Part shown: positions 36,367 to 45,177 of the stretch, one piece after another
Layout: the number at the start of each line of letters is the position of its first letter
How positions within the stretch are numbered: the stretch's first letter is position 1
From: Scytonematopsis contorta HA4267-MV1
GTDB taxonomy: Bacteria; Cyanobacteriota; Cyanobacteriia; Cyanobacteriales; Nostocaceae
DNA length: 48,547 nt
Assembly: GCA_019359035.1 (NCBI GenBank)
Contig: JAHHIC010000072.1
Coordinates: forward strand, 1 to 48,547
Direction of reading: 5' to 3'
Made by a program: the position numbers and the translations under genes
The notes under the pieces: model-generated
Told to the model about the DNA's origin: nothing
What the model saw: the letters and a program-made list of their open reading frames with translations, nothing else
Database searches by the model: none

Positions 36367-36394
36367 GTGAAGACGTGACATGTCACGTCTCTAC
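36367..36394. repeat. 28-bp palindrome, GTGAAGACG / CGTCTCTAC variant
   Basis: Centre GTGACATGTCAC is perfectly symmetric. The outer arms are GTGAAGAC against GTCTCTAC, with two mismatches. It starts 2 bases after the stop of the epimerase-like gene and could end that transcript. Confidence 0.85.
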
Positions 36395-36463
36395 ATTTGG
36401 GGTAAATTTGGGGTAAAATGTCGTGTTAATCTTGCAAAAACAAGATTAATTGTTGAGCGATTC

Positions 36464-37093
36464 ATGGAATTACAAGATTTTCAAGTTTGCGACCGCGACC
36501 TTAGCGACGACATGTTATCCCATTATTTACAATCGAGCGAAATTTCAGTAGATACCGAGACAATGGGATTATTGCCCCAACGTGACAGGTTATGTTTAGT
36601 GCAGTTGTGTAACCCAGAAGGAAAAGTAAGCGCTGTCCGTATTCTCAAAGGACAAAAAGAGGCTCCCAACTTAAAAAAACTGTTGGAAGCATCCAATATC
36701 GTCAAAATATTCCACTTTGCGCGTTTTGATATCGCTACCTTACGTCACTACTTAGGCATTTACGTACAACCGATTTTTTGCACTAAAATTGCCAGCAAAT
36801 TAGCAAGAACTTATACAAATCGCCACGGACTTAAAGAATTAGTGCATGAATTGGAAGGAGTAGAATTAGATAAAAGCTCCCAAAGTTCTGACTGGGGTAA
36901 TGCAAGTAATTTAACCGAAGCCCAACTAAGTTACGCAGCAAATGACGTTCGTTATCTAATTAGTGCGCGACAAAAATTAATAGAAATGCTCCAGCGGGAA
37001 GAACGTTATGAAATAGCAATCGAATGCTTTGGCTGTCTACCAACGATAGTTACCTTAGATTTATTACAATTTAAGGATTTATTTGAACATTAA
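36464..37093 (+). CDS. RNase D-like 3'-5' exonuclease
   Basis: A 209-aa DEDD exonuclease from the ATG at 36464; an upstream open extension is partly made of a palindromic repeat. Motif I SVDTETMGL (D and E near residues 26-28), motif II IVKIFHFARFDIATL (D near 85), motif III QLSYAANDVRYL (Y and D near 155-159). It contains only the catalytic domain, without the HRDC domains of full RNase D. It is probably involved in 3' processing of structured RNA, by family analogy. Confidence 0.92.
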   Translation: MELQDFQVCDRDLSDDMLSHYLQSSEISVDTETMGLLPQRDRLCLVQLCNPEGKVSAVRILKGQKEAPNLKKLLEASNIVKIFHFARFDIATLRHYLGIYVQPIFCTKIASKLARTYTNRHGLKELVHELEGVELDKSSQSSDWGNASNLTEAQLSYAANDVRYLISARQKLIEMLQREERYEIAIECFGCLPTIVTLDLLQFKDLFEH

Positions 37094-37505
37094 AATAATT
37101 TAGCATTAGTCATTAGTCATTATATTCTATAACTTATGACTAATGATTATTGTTTTATCAAAAGTAATTATCACTAAACAAATATCAAAATAATTGCTAT
37201 TTACCTCTGCGTAAGAATGTCTCAGAGGATGTTTATAAAATAATTATTAAGCCCTATCAAAAATAGCCAGAGAATTTATTCCCTGGCTTATGATATGAAT
37301 AAAGCTTAAAATTTTATTTGTGAACACCGTCTCAGATTTTAATTTTTTCATAACCCTATCTTAATTTTTTTTGCTTTTAATAATATCATAATAAGAAAAC
37401 TATGATAAATCTGGAATTCGACTTGAGAAGGCTGTAGATAACTTTAAGCAGAAAATATTTTACGCTATAAACCAAAACTGTGTCCCAACTCTCGGAGGTT
37501 TTTAT
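37094..37505. other. Intergenic region with CATTAGT repeats and a hairpin
   Basis: CATTAGTCATTAGTCATTAT at about 37104-37123 is matched by ATGACTAATGATTAT further right, giving an inverted arrangement. The hairpin AGCCAGAGAATTTATTCCCTGGCT lies at about 37265-37288. The final bases hold CGGAGG, the ribosome site of the TAXI-type gene. No gene is seen. Confidence 0.6.
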
Positions 37506-39182
37506 ATGACAAAGAAAACAAAACTTCCTCAAATCCAAATACCTATTTTTTTAGTAAAGATTAATCCAATTGCGAAATTACTATTTTTAACCTTAGGAAT
37601 GGGGTTACTAATATTTATATTATATCGTTCGAGAGTTTTAAGTTATATCAATCCCACTGTTCTGACAATAGCAGCAGGAGACGAACAAGGAGAAAGTCAT
37701 ATAATCAGTGAAGCCATAAGAAAAGTGGTGGAAGAAAAAGATAAAACTTTAAGACTAAGAATAATATCGACAAAAGGTACATCACAAAATTTAGAACTAT
37801 TAGCAAAAGGAGAAGTACAACTAATTACAGCACAAGCAGACGTTGCAACTAAAGAAATAAATATTTCCCCTAACGAAAGGGTAAATGTATCAAAGCCTAA
37901 AAATATAAAAATAAAAGCAACACCGAGAGTTGTAGCAGTATTATTTCAAGATTATTTTCAGTTAGTTGTCAGAGATACTAACATTAAAGAATTTGGTCAA
38001 ATTAGAGGTAAAATAGTAGCAGTATATCCAAAAGGTGGACAATATGATTCCTTCTTGAAATTAGCCGAGCATTACGGCTTAATGAAACCTGGTACAAATG
38101 AGCCAGATTTTATTACTAAAGGCAAGAACACATATTACGACGACAGACAAGCAGAAGAAGATTTAAAAAACGGAAACGCAGATGTTTTATTCCGTGTCAG
38201 AGCTTTAGGTAATAAAGGTATTGCAACATTAATACAACAATATAACGCAAAACTATTACCTATCAACCAAGGACAAGCGATGAAAATTAAATATCCCACT
38301 TTTAAAACAGCAACAATTCCTCAAGGAGCATATAAAGGTAACCCTCCAATACCAGAGAAAGAATTGAATACAATAGTAGTACCGAGATTATTGCTAGCTA
38401 GCGATAAAGTTGACCAAGAAACAATACAAAAAATTACCCAAATAATAATTGAGAACCCTCAAGGTTTAGCTAGAGCTATAGATGAAGTAGCAAAAGAACA
38501 TAACAAAGACGAAAAAGAATACGATACAGTTAAACCACTAATTGCAGGTATTCGAGACCCCAGAAGTTCCGATAACGAACAAATCCCTATTCCTATTCAT
38601 CCGGGAGCATTAGCTTTTTATGAACGTGATAAGGATTTCTTGAAAGAAAATGCCGATTATTTATCCTTTATTTGGGGGATTTTTGTAGTATTAGTTCCCT
38701 TGTCTTTACAAATAAAATCATCATGGGAGCAAAATAGAAAAGACGCAGCAGATGAATATATTGAAGCTGTGATTAAATTAATGAAGAAAGACCTATATAA
38801 AATAGAAGAAAGACAAAAGAAATTAGATGAAATTTTCAAACAAGCAGCTGATGCTTTGATACAAGAAGAAATTTCTCAAGAATCCTTCCGAACCTTTAAC
38901 GAAGCTTATAAAACTTCAAGGGAAGCACTAGAGCGCGATAGACAACTCACTCAACAACAAAAAGAGCAACAGCAAACAGAAACCTCTGCTAAATATATTC
39001 AAGAGGTAGTTACATTGCTGCAAGATAATAAGGAAACCAGAGAAAATCTTCATCTTCATCTAGATGAAATAATGAAACAAGTTGCTAAGGATTTGGTAAC
39101 AGAAAATATCTCCCAAGAATCATTCCGAACCTTCGTTGAGGCTTATAAAACTACACGAGATACTATTGACAGAAAAATTTGA
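37506..39182 (+). CDS. Membrane-anchored TAXI-type solute-binding protein with duplicated C-terminal module
   Basis: A 558-aa protein. TM1 spans about 23-42. A TAXI/NMT1-like binding domain follows (about 50-350), with TILTIAAGDEQGESHIISEAI-like opening, LELLAKGEVQLITAQADVA and VVAVYPKGGQYDSFLKLAEHYGL. TM2 spans about 383-402 (YLSFIWGIFVVLVPLSLQI). After TM2 come two copies of a helical module of about 60 residues (about 418-478 and 496-556), each with EEISQESFRTFNEAYKTSRE or its equivalent NISQESFRTFVEAYKTTRD. With the binding domain outside and the helical modules inside, this resembles a sensor or adaptor more than a simple transport subunit. No TRAP permease is adjacent. GGAGG precedes the ATG. 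Confidence 0.88.
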   Translation: MTKKTKLPQIQIPIFLVKINPIAKLLFLTLGMGLLIFILYRSRVLSYINPTVLTIAAGDEQGESHIISEAIRKVVEEKDKTLRLRIISTKGTSQNLELLAKGEVQLITAQADVATKEINISPNERVNVSKPKNIKIKATPRVVAVLFQDYFQLVVRDTNIKEFGQIRGKIVAVYPKGGQYDSFLKLAEHYGLMKPGTNEPDFITKGKNTYYDDRQAEEDLKNGNADVLFRVRALGNKGIATLIQQYNAKLLPINQGQAMKIKYPTFKTATIPQGAYKGNPPIPEKELNTIVVPRLLLASDKVDQETIQKITQIIIENPQGLARAIDEVAKEHNKDEKEYDTVKPLIAGIRDPRSSDNEQIPIPIHPGALAFYERDKDFLKENADYLSFIWGIFVVLVPLSLQIKSSWEQNRKDAADEYIEAVIKLMKKDLYKIEERQKKLDEIFKQAADALIQEEISQESFRTFNEAYKTSREALERDRQLTQQQKEQQQTETSAKYIQEVVTLLQDNKETRENLHLHLDEIMKQVAKDLVTENISQESFRTFVEAYKTTRDTIDRKI

Positions 39183-39237
39183 TAGAAAATGGCAACGGAT
39201 AATGAACGGATGTAACGGATGACAAACATCAAAAATC

Positions 39238-39283
39238 GTAGCCCCCTCCCCGCACGTGGGGAGGGGGTTGGGGGTGGGGTTCT
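39238..39283. repeat. GC-rich hairpin repeat (CCCCTCCCCGCACGTGGGGAGGGGG)
   Basis: Self-complementary arms CCCCCTCCCC and GGGGAGGGGG enclose GCACGT, followed by TTGGGGGTGGGGTTCTT. It is the reverse-strand copy of the repeats at 46640-46783 and a relative of the sequence at about 25008-25050. It sits between convergent genes, so it could end both transcripts. Confidence 0.87.
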
Positions 39284-39306
39284 TTGACGGTTGAGGGTGG
39301 GATTAT

Positions 39307-40479
39307 TTAATAAGTGGGTATAGACGGGTCTATTTCCTGACTCCAAGCAGTGATACCACCTTTAACATTAGTACCTTCGATTCCCGCTTGCTTGAGGACA
39401 CCCAATGCTTTCGCAGAGCGTCCACCCATCTTGCAATGAGCAATTAGACGATGGCCATTGAGTAATTCTCTAACTTTTTCCACAGCAGAACCACTTTCAA
39501 TGTCTGGTAACGGTATTAGAACCGAGCCAGGAATTTTAGCAATTTCATACTCGTGGGGGTTGCGGACATCTAGCAGCACAAAATCTTTTGCACCACTGTC
39601 CATTAATTCTTTTAATTCCCGTACAGTCATTTCTTGCATATCCATCTGCTGTTTCTCCTCTTGTGCTTTCGCTTGTGGAATACCGCAGAATTGTTCATAG
39701 TCTATCAGCTTTTCAATCACCGGACGTTCCGGATTAGGGCGCAGTTTTAATTCTCGGAATTTCATTTCCAAGGCATTATACAGCAAAAGGCGTCCGCTGA
39801 GAGTTGTCTTGCTACCAAGAATAATTTTAATGGTTTCCGTTGCTTGGATGCTGCCAATAATACCGCACAGCACACCTAATACACCACCTTCTGCACAGGA
39901 AGGAACCATTCCTGGTGGTGGTGGTTCGGGGTATAAATCGCGATAATTTGGACCATCTTGGTAATTAAATACCGTCGCTTGTCCTTCAAAGCGGAAAATA
40001 GAACCGTAAACGTTAGGTTTACCCAACAACACACAAGCGTCGTTTGTCAAATAGCGTGTAGGAAAATTATCGGTTCCATCCACAATTACATCATAGGGTC
40101 TCATGATGTCGAGAGCATTTTCCGCACTTAAACGAGTTTCGTATAAATCAACTTGACAGTGAGGATTAATTTCGTGAATACGGTTTTTTGCGGATTCAAT
40201 CTTAGGTTTACCTACCCAAGAACTACCGTGAATAACTTGACGTTGAAGGTTGGAAGTATCAACCACGTCGAAATCAACAATACCGATACGTCCGATTCCT
40301 GCAGCAGTCAGATACAGTAGCAATGGCGAGCCTAGTCCACCTGTACCAATACAGAGAACACTAGCAGCCTTTAAACGCTTTTGTCCTTCCACCCCGACTT
40401 CCGGTAAAATCAGGTGGCGAGAATAGCGTTCGTAATCGTCTTTCGTTAACTGGATATCATCCAGATTTGGGTTGAGCAT
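39307..40479 (-). CDS. moeB: Molybdopterin-synthase adenylyltransferase MoeB fused to rhodanese
   Basis: A 390-aa E1-like enzyme from the ATG at 40479 (MLNPNLDDIQLTKDDYERYS); an ATG 7 codons upstream is less likely. Residues 1-265 form the ThiF/MoeB domain: GTGGLGS at 45-51 for ATP, RQVIHGSSWVGKPK, GTDNFPTRYLTNDAC. From about 285 a rhodanese domain follows, with its active Cys in HCKMGGRSAKAL. It adenylates a MoaD/ThiS-type carrier protein and delivers sulfur to it, for molybdopterin or thiamine synthesis. The zinc CxxC pairs of E. coli MoeB are missing (NPERPVIE where a CxxC is expected), which appears usual for cyanobacterial members. Confidence 0.94.
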   Translation of the reverse strand: MLNPNLDDIQLTKDDYERYSRHLILPEVGVEGQKRLKAASVLCIGTGGLGSPLLLYLTAAGIGRIGIVDFDVVDTSNLQRQVIHGSSWVGKPKIESAKNRIHEINPHCQVDLYETRLSAENALDIMRPYDVIVDGTDNFPTRYLTNDACVLLGKPNVYGSIFRFEGQATVFNYQDGPNYRDLYPEPPPPGMVPSCAEGGVLGVLCGIIGSIQATETIKIILGSKTTLSGRLLLYNALEMKFRELKLRPNPERPVIEKLIDYEQFCGIPQAKAQEEKQQMDMQEMTVRELKELMDSGAKDFVLLDVRNPHEYEIAKIPGSVLIPLPDIESGSAVEKVRELLNGHRLIAHCKMGGRSAKALGVLKQAGIEGTNVKGGITAWSQEIDPSIPTY

Positions 40480-40605
40480 AGCAGTGTCATGAGGAAGCAC
40501 AGAATTTTTATCCTACCGGAAATCGGGAGACACTGGGAAGGGATGGAGGTTAGTGGTGGAAAAGTTAAAATTTGCTAAATATAACTTTATAAAACTTAAA
40601 AAAAT

Positions 40606-40633
40606 GTAGAGACGTTACATGTTTAGTCTCTAC
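40606..40633. repeat. 28-bp imperfect palindrome, GTAGAGACG family
   Basis: GTAGAGACGTTACATGTTTAGTCTCTAC without extra loop: the outer 8 bases and the central ACATGT pair, with mismatches between them. It lies between pstB (stop at 40663) and the moeB gene, both minus strand. Confidence 0.82.
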
Positions 40634-40662
40634 ATTCTCTGTTCTTTGTTCAATTTCAATAA

Positions 40663-41442
40663 TTAGCTGAACTTACCGCTAACATAGTCCTTGGTGCGTT
40701 GGTCGATGGGCTTATTGAAGATTTGCTCAGTGTGACCAAACTCTACCAATTGACCAATTCGAGATTCATCAGTCCAGAAGAAACCAGTAAAATCTGCAAC
40801 ACGGGTAGCTTGTTGCATGTTGTGAGTAACAATAGCAACTGTTACTCGTTCTTTTAGGCTATGAATTAATTCTTCAACTTTTAAGGTCGCAACTGGGTCG
40901 AGTGCAGAACAAGGTTCATCCATTAACAAGACTCTTGGTTTAACAGCTAACGCACGTGCAATACACAAACGTTGTTGTTGACCACCAGAAAGACCTAAAG
41001 CCGATGTATTTAATCTGTCCTTTACTTCACCCCACAGAGCCGCACCTTTAATGGCATCTTCTACAATTGCATCTAATTCCGCTTTGGGGGGTGCGCCTGC
41101 AATTCTAACACCATAAGCGACGTTATCATAAATAGTCATGGGGAACAAATTAGGCTTTTGGAATACCATTCCCATTTGCCCACGCAGCCTGTTTAAGTTT
41201 ACTTTGCTATCGTAAACATTTTGTCCAAAAAATTCTACTAAACCTTCAATGCTGACATCGGTTTCTAATTCACTAATACGATTTAGTGATTTAATAAATG
41301 TTGATTTACCGCAACCGCTAGGACCAATCAAAGCGGTTACCTGGTTCTGATAAATATCCATTGATACACCTTGAAGCGCCTTCTTAGTACCGTAGAAGAA
41401 GCTAAGGTTTTTGACTCTGACTGCTGGGGATAGGTTACTCAT
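40663..41442 (-). CDS. pstB: Phosphate ABC transporter ATPase PstB
   Basis: A 259-aa ATPase from the ATG at 41442 (an upstream TTG is ignored). Walker [11 protein letters not shown]-loop in [16 protein letters not shown], signature [15 protein letters not shown], Walker [14 protein letters not shown] and the switch His in [10 protein letters not shown] are all present. It powers phosphate import with PstC and PstA. It is last in the pst gene row. Confidence 0.98.
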   Translation of the reverse strand: MSNLSPAVRVKNLSFFYGTKKALQGVSMDIYQNQVTALIGPSGCGKSTFIKSLNRISELETDVSIEGLVEFFGQNVYDSKVNLNRLRGQMGMVFQKPNLFPMTIYDNVAYGVRIAGAPPKAELDAIVEDAIKGAALWGEVKDRLNTSALGLSGGQQQRLCIARALAVKPRVLLMDEPCSALDPVATLKVEELIHSLKERVTVAIVTHNMQQATRVADFTGFFWTDESRIGQLVEFGHTEQIFNKPIDQRTKDYVSGKFS

Positions 41443-41605
41443 ATTGGCTGGCAAAATTTGTACAAATAAAAATTTACGACTCTAGTAATTCCAAACTTAC
41501 AATTTCAAATTATTTATTTGAATCAGAAATTTGAATTCTTAAAGCATTGAAGACTGTACAGCTACGCAAAACCAATCTCAGATTCAAGCTTCAAATCCAA
41601 AACTC

Positions 41606-41640
41606 TTGAATTTTGAATTTTGAATTTTGAATTTTGAATT
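41606..41640. repeat. Five tandem heptamers TTGAATT between pstA and pstB
   Basis: Exact period-7 repeat of 35 bases, ending 3 bases before the pstA stop codon (41644). It forms part of the pstA-pstB spacer in the pst transcript. Confidence 0.93.
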
Positions 41641-41643
41641 GTT

Positions 41644-42552
41644 TTAGTATTTCTTGCTGGTAGCTACACGAGAAATCAAACTGACGACCATGACTAAACC
41701 AACGAGAACAAGAGATGTAGTCCAAACTAGTGCGTTTCTTTGTGGGTCGGGGTCGTTGTATAAGTTGTAAATTAGTACTGGTAGCGAAGCTGTGGGTTGG
41801 TCTAATCCCGTCACCCAATCCAAGCTAAACAATGCAGTAAAAATTAGAGGTGCTGTTTCTCCTGCTGCACGAGCCAAACCTAGCAAAACTCCTGTGGTAA
41901 TTGCAGGTAAAGCAGCAGAAACTACTACGCGAAATGTAGTCTGGAAACTGTTACCACCCAACGCAGCAGAACCGAGACGCAATGCTTTAGGAACAAGTTT
42001 TAAAGCTTCTTCAGTTGTTAGTGCCACAATTGGTAAAATAATTACCGCAAGCGCAAAACCACCGGCGTAAGCACTAAATTGAGGAAAAGCCTCACCAATT
42101 AATCCTTTTCTGAGACTGAAGAAAACACCGTAAGCAAAGATACCAACAACAATTGAAGGTACACCAGTCAAAATTTTACCAATAAAACGTATAGTATCTG
42201 CAAAGCGATTTTTTTGACTGAATTCTGATAATAATATTCCTGTCATTAACCCAATAGGAATACTAATTATGGAACCAATCGCGACCATTGTCACAGTTCC
42301 CAAAATGGCATTAGCAAAACCGAATTCAGTTACTGACTTCCAAAACATTTCTGGTTTGAGTCCGGACGCTCCCCGAAATACAATTTCCCACAATATTGAA
42401 AACAAAGGAACCATTGCCAATACGGAGAAAACATATGCAATGCCGTTCATTACATATTCGACAATTTGCCGTCTTGGGGGTAGGGGAGTCAGTAATTCTT
42501 TTGTCAAGGATGCATCTGAGTAAGATGAATCCGAGGTTTGAAATTCCCTCAT
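41644..42552 (-). CDS. pstA: Phosphate ABC transporter permease PstA
   Basis: A 302-aa inner-membrane permease. Six hydrophobic segments can be seen, beginning with YVMNGIAYVFSVLAMVPLFSILW. The permease loop region is EALKLVPKALRLGSAALGGNSFQTTFRVVVSAALPAITTGVLLGLARAAGETAPL. It partners PstC. It lies 116 bases downstream of pstC, with a hairpin and 8-bp repeats in between. Confidence 0.97.
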   Translation of the reverse strand: MREFQTSDSSYSDASLTKELLTPLPPRRQIVEYVMNGIAYVFSVLAMVPLFSILWEIVFRGASGLKPEMFWKSVTEFGFANAILGTVTMVAIGSIISIPIGLMTGILLSEFSQKNRFADTIRFIGKILTGVPSIVVGIFAYGVFFSLRKGLIGEAFPQFSAYAGGFALAVIILPIVALTTEEALKLVPKALRLGSAALGGNSFQTTFRVVVSAALPAITTGVLLGLARAAGETAPLIFTALFSLDWVTGLDQPTASLPVLIYNLYNDPDPQRNALVWTTSLVLVGLVMVVSLISRVATSKKY

Positions 42553-42612
42553 TTAGTTATAGCCTTTCCTTTTTAACCACGAAGGGACGAAGAACACGAA
42601 GATAAGAAAATA

Positions 42613-42672
42613 AAGAAAGTAAGAAAGTAAGAAAGTAAGAAAGTAAAAAGTTTAAGTGCTCAAACTTTTTAC
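42613..42672 (-). repeat. Octamer repeat and hairpin between pstC and pstA
   Basis: Four exact copies of AAGAAAGT at 42613-42644. An overlapping 11-bp perfect stem, GTAAAAAGTTT (42643-42653) and AAACTTTTTAC (42662-42672), has an 8-base loop. On the minus strand it follows directly from the pstC stop, which lies in the stem. The arrangement could tune read-through into pstA and pstB. Confidence 0.85.
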
Positions 42673-43667
42673 TTATACTTTGCGCCTAATGATTTAACGA
42701 CTAATGTGGCGCCAATATTTATAATCAGGGTTAAAGCAAACAAAATCAAACCCAAGTAGGTAAGAGCACCAACGTGTAATTCTGTAGCAGCTTCCGGAAA
42801 TTCGTTAGCTAACACAGAGGGGATGCTATAAGCGGTATCAAGTAACGAAGGTGTGATTTGGGATACATTCCCAATTACCAAAGTTACAGCCATTGTCTCT
42901 CCTATAGCGCGTCCCAGAGCAATCATTGATGCACTAATAATTCCTGAAATACCTGTAGGTAATACTACTTTGAAAATTGTTTCCCATTGAGTAGCGCCCA
43001 AAGCCATTGAACCACTTCGTAATTGTCTGGGAATTACTAGTAAAACGTCCCGACTAATGGATGCCATTGTCGGTAAAACCATGATGCCAAGTACAATACC
43101 AGCAGTAAACAAGTTGTAGCCTGTTGGTGATGGAGTGTTAAATAGTGGTAACCAGCTAAAAGTGGTAGATAACCAAGTTTGTATGGGCACCAATAAAGGA
43201 ATTAATACAGCAATTGCCCACAAGCCAACAATTACGCTGGGAATAGCGGAAATAAGTTGGACAACAAAAGCTAAGGGTGAACGTAGCGGCTTGGGAATAA
43301 AGCTTTCGCTGGTAACCAAAGCAACCGCAAGTCCCACAGGAACCGCGAATATCATTGCGATGGCACTACTAACTAATGTACCATAAATGTAAGGTAAAGC
43401 ACCGTAAATATCATTAGGTGCATCCCATTCTTTACTGAATATAAATCCAAGTCCAAATTTACTTATTGCTGGTAGAGCTTGGTGAAAAATTACCCAAGTC
43501 ATCCACACTAGTGTTAAACCTGTTAGTAAGGAAAAAAAACGAACTAGCCAGATAAATCCTTGCTCAAAGAATAAATTGACCGGGTCAACCACTGTAATGT
43601 CAGTGTTACCAACAACCTGAGGTTGGTTTGGTTGATTTCTGTCAGCAGGTTCAGAATTTTTTACCAT
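42669..43667 (-). CDS. pstC: Phosphate ABC transporter permease PstC
   Basis: A 332-aa inner-membrane permease. The ATG at 43667 (MVKNSEPADRNQPNQPQ) is preferred over an in-frame ATG 24 codons upstream. A soluble leader precedes the first TM helix (FIWLVRFFSLLTGLTLVWMTW). The permease loop is RDVLLVIPRQLRSGSMALGATQWETIFKVVLPTGISGIISASMIALGRAIGETMAVTLVIG. The final helix ends LTLIINIGATLVVKSLGAKYK. It follows pstS by about 85 bases. Confidence 0.96.
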   Translation of the reverse strand: MVKNSEPADRNQPNQPQVVGNTDITVVDPVNLFFEQGFIWLVRFFSLLTGLTLVWMTWVIFHQALPAISKFGLGFIFSKEWDAPNDIYGALPYIYGTLVSSAIAMIFAVPVGLAVALVTSESFIPKPLRSPLAFVVQLISAIPSVIVGLWAIAVLIPLLVPIQTWLSTTFSWLPLFNTPSPTGYNLFTAGIVLGIMVLPTMASISRDVLLVIPRQLRSGSMALGATQWETIFKVVLPTGISGIISASMIALGRAIGETMAVTLVIGNVSQITPSLLDTAYSIPSVLANEFPEAATELHVGALTYLGLILFALTLIINIGATLVVKSLGAKYK

Positions 43668-43751
43668 GCTTGTAAATAAAGTAAAAAGATAGTGATGCAA
43701 TATGGCTGAGCATAGCCCAGCCATAGTTGCGAAAATCAAAAAGACAACAAA

Positions 43752-44789
43752 TTACTTGATGGTGTTTACTTGTTGTAACACGCGGTTAACAACAGAACCG
43801 GGAACTTTAACGTAGTTGAGGTCGTCGTTGAATCCTTGACCTTCACGTAGTACGAAGTTCAACCATTTTTTCATTGGTTCAGCTTTTGCACCGTAACCTG
43901 TTCTGTAAACTAACATCCAGGTCATACCCACGATAGGATAACCATCTCCTGGGTCACCGATGAATACACGGAAGTTGTCGGGGAACTTAGCATCATCCAA
44001 AGCTTGGTTAGCAGTTTGCAAGTTAGGAGCGATGTATCTTCCTTGCTTGTTTTGTACTTGCGCTGAAGCAATTCTGTTAGAAACAGCGTAGCTATACTCA
44101 ACGTAGCCTATAGAGCCTTGAGTACTTCTAACCAAACCAGCTACACCAGGGTTACCTTTACCACGCAATGCGTTAGATAAAGTCCATTTAGGAGCGGTGT
44201 TAGCACCAATTCTTCCTTTGAAGTAAGCGCTGATAGCACTCAAGTGGTTGGTGAAGATAAAGGTTGTACCGCTACCATCAGCACGAACAACTGGGCGGAT
44301 AGGCAAGTTAGGTAGGTTTACACCAGGGTTATCAGCCTTGATTTGAGCATCGCTCCAGTTGGTGATTTGACCAGCAAAAATAGCAGGAAGAGTCTTGCGA
44401 GAAAGTCTCAGGTTGCTTACACCAGGAACGTTGAACACAACGGACACTGCACCACCAGCGGTGGGAACCATTATCACGCCACGTTTTACTTGTGCGATTT
44501 CGCTATCTTTCATTGCTGCGTCGCTAGCACCAAAGTCAACTGTTCCAGCAATGAATTGACGAACACCACCACCACTACCAATACCTTGGTAGTTAACTCT
44601 TAAGCCAGGAACTTTTTTGCCGACTTCACGAGCGTACCGTTCGTACAGGGGTTGAGGAAAGGTCGCACCTGCGCCATTGAGAGTTACTTGTTGCTGAGCC
44701 ATTGCTGACATCAGAGGAGCAACAGCAACAGCAGCAGCTAGTGCAGAAGTAGTAACTACACGATTAAAAACGGTACTCGAAAATTTCAT
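43752..44789 (-). CDS. pstS: Phosphate-binding protein PstS
   Basis: A 345-aa periplasmic binding protein. The signal peptide (MKFSSTVFNRVVTTSALAAA on to SAMAQ) ends near residue 31. The mature start VTLNGAGATFPQPLYERYA and YQGIGSGGGVRQFIAGTVDFGASDAAM are the phosphate-binding loops. RADGSGTTFIFTNHLSA and GSIGYVEYSYA are also diagnostic. GAGGCG is the ribosome site. A Pho box lies 66-106 bases upstream, so phosphate starvation control by a PhoB/SphR-type regulator is likely. Confidence 0.98.
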   Translation of the reverse strand: MKFSSTVFNRVVTTSALAAAVAVAPLMSAMAQQQVTLNGAGATFPQPLYERYAREVGKKVPGLRVNYQGIGSGGGVRQFIAGTVDFGASDAAMKDSEIAQVKRGVIMVPTAGGAVSVVFNVPGVSNLRLSRKTLPAIFAGQITNWSDAQIKADNPGVNLPNLPIRPVVRADGSGTTFIFTNHLSAISAYFKGRIGANTAPKWTLSNALRGKGNPGVAGLVRSTQGSIGYVEYSYAVSNRIASAQVQNKQGRYIAPNLQTANQALDDAKFPDNFRVFIGDPGDGYPIVGMTWMLVYRTGYGAKAEPMKKWLNFVLREGQGFNDDLNYVKVPGSVVNRVLQQVNTIK

Positions 44790-44854
44790 ATCGCCTCGTA
44801 TTTCCAGTGTTGGTTTTTGTTGAAAAATCCAGACACAAACAGCCTAATTTCTAA

Positions 44855-44895
44855 CAGTTAAGATTTCATTAAGAATAAATAATTATAGGGTTAAA
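44855..44895 (-). promoter_or_regulatory. Pho box upstream of pstS
   Basis: On the minus strand, 8-bp units at an exact 11-bp period: TTTAACCC (44888-44895), a degenerate AATTATTT (44877-44884), CTTAATGA (44866-44873) and CTTAACTG (44855-44862). This is the layout of cyanobacterial SphR/PhoB sites (CTTAACCT units with 3-base AT-rich spacers). It lies 66-106 bases before the pstS start. Confidence 0.85.
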
Positions 44896-45177
44896 TTATA
44901 CCAAATATTTTTACTTTTAACGGAAATTAATGACTTGTTGAACTGTATACAATATTCTACTTTTATTGCTTTGAAAATCTCATATCTTAATACAATCTTT
45001 TTATATTCATATAGTAGATAAATATCATTAATACAAAAAAATATATATAGATTCGTTATTATTGTTTGCAGCCATATTTTTCTTTGTATTTAGTAACATT
45101 TGTCTTTTAGACTTTGTGCTGAAAGTAACTCATGGGTTCGTCCTTATCTGAGCAATTACGATTAACGTCACCAATAC

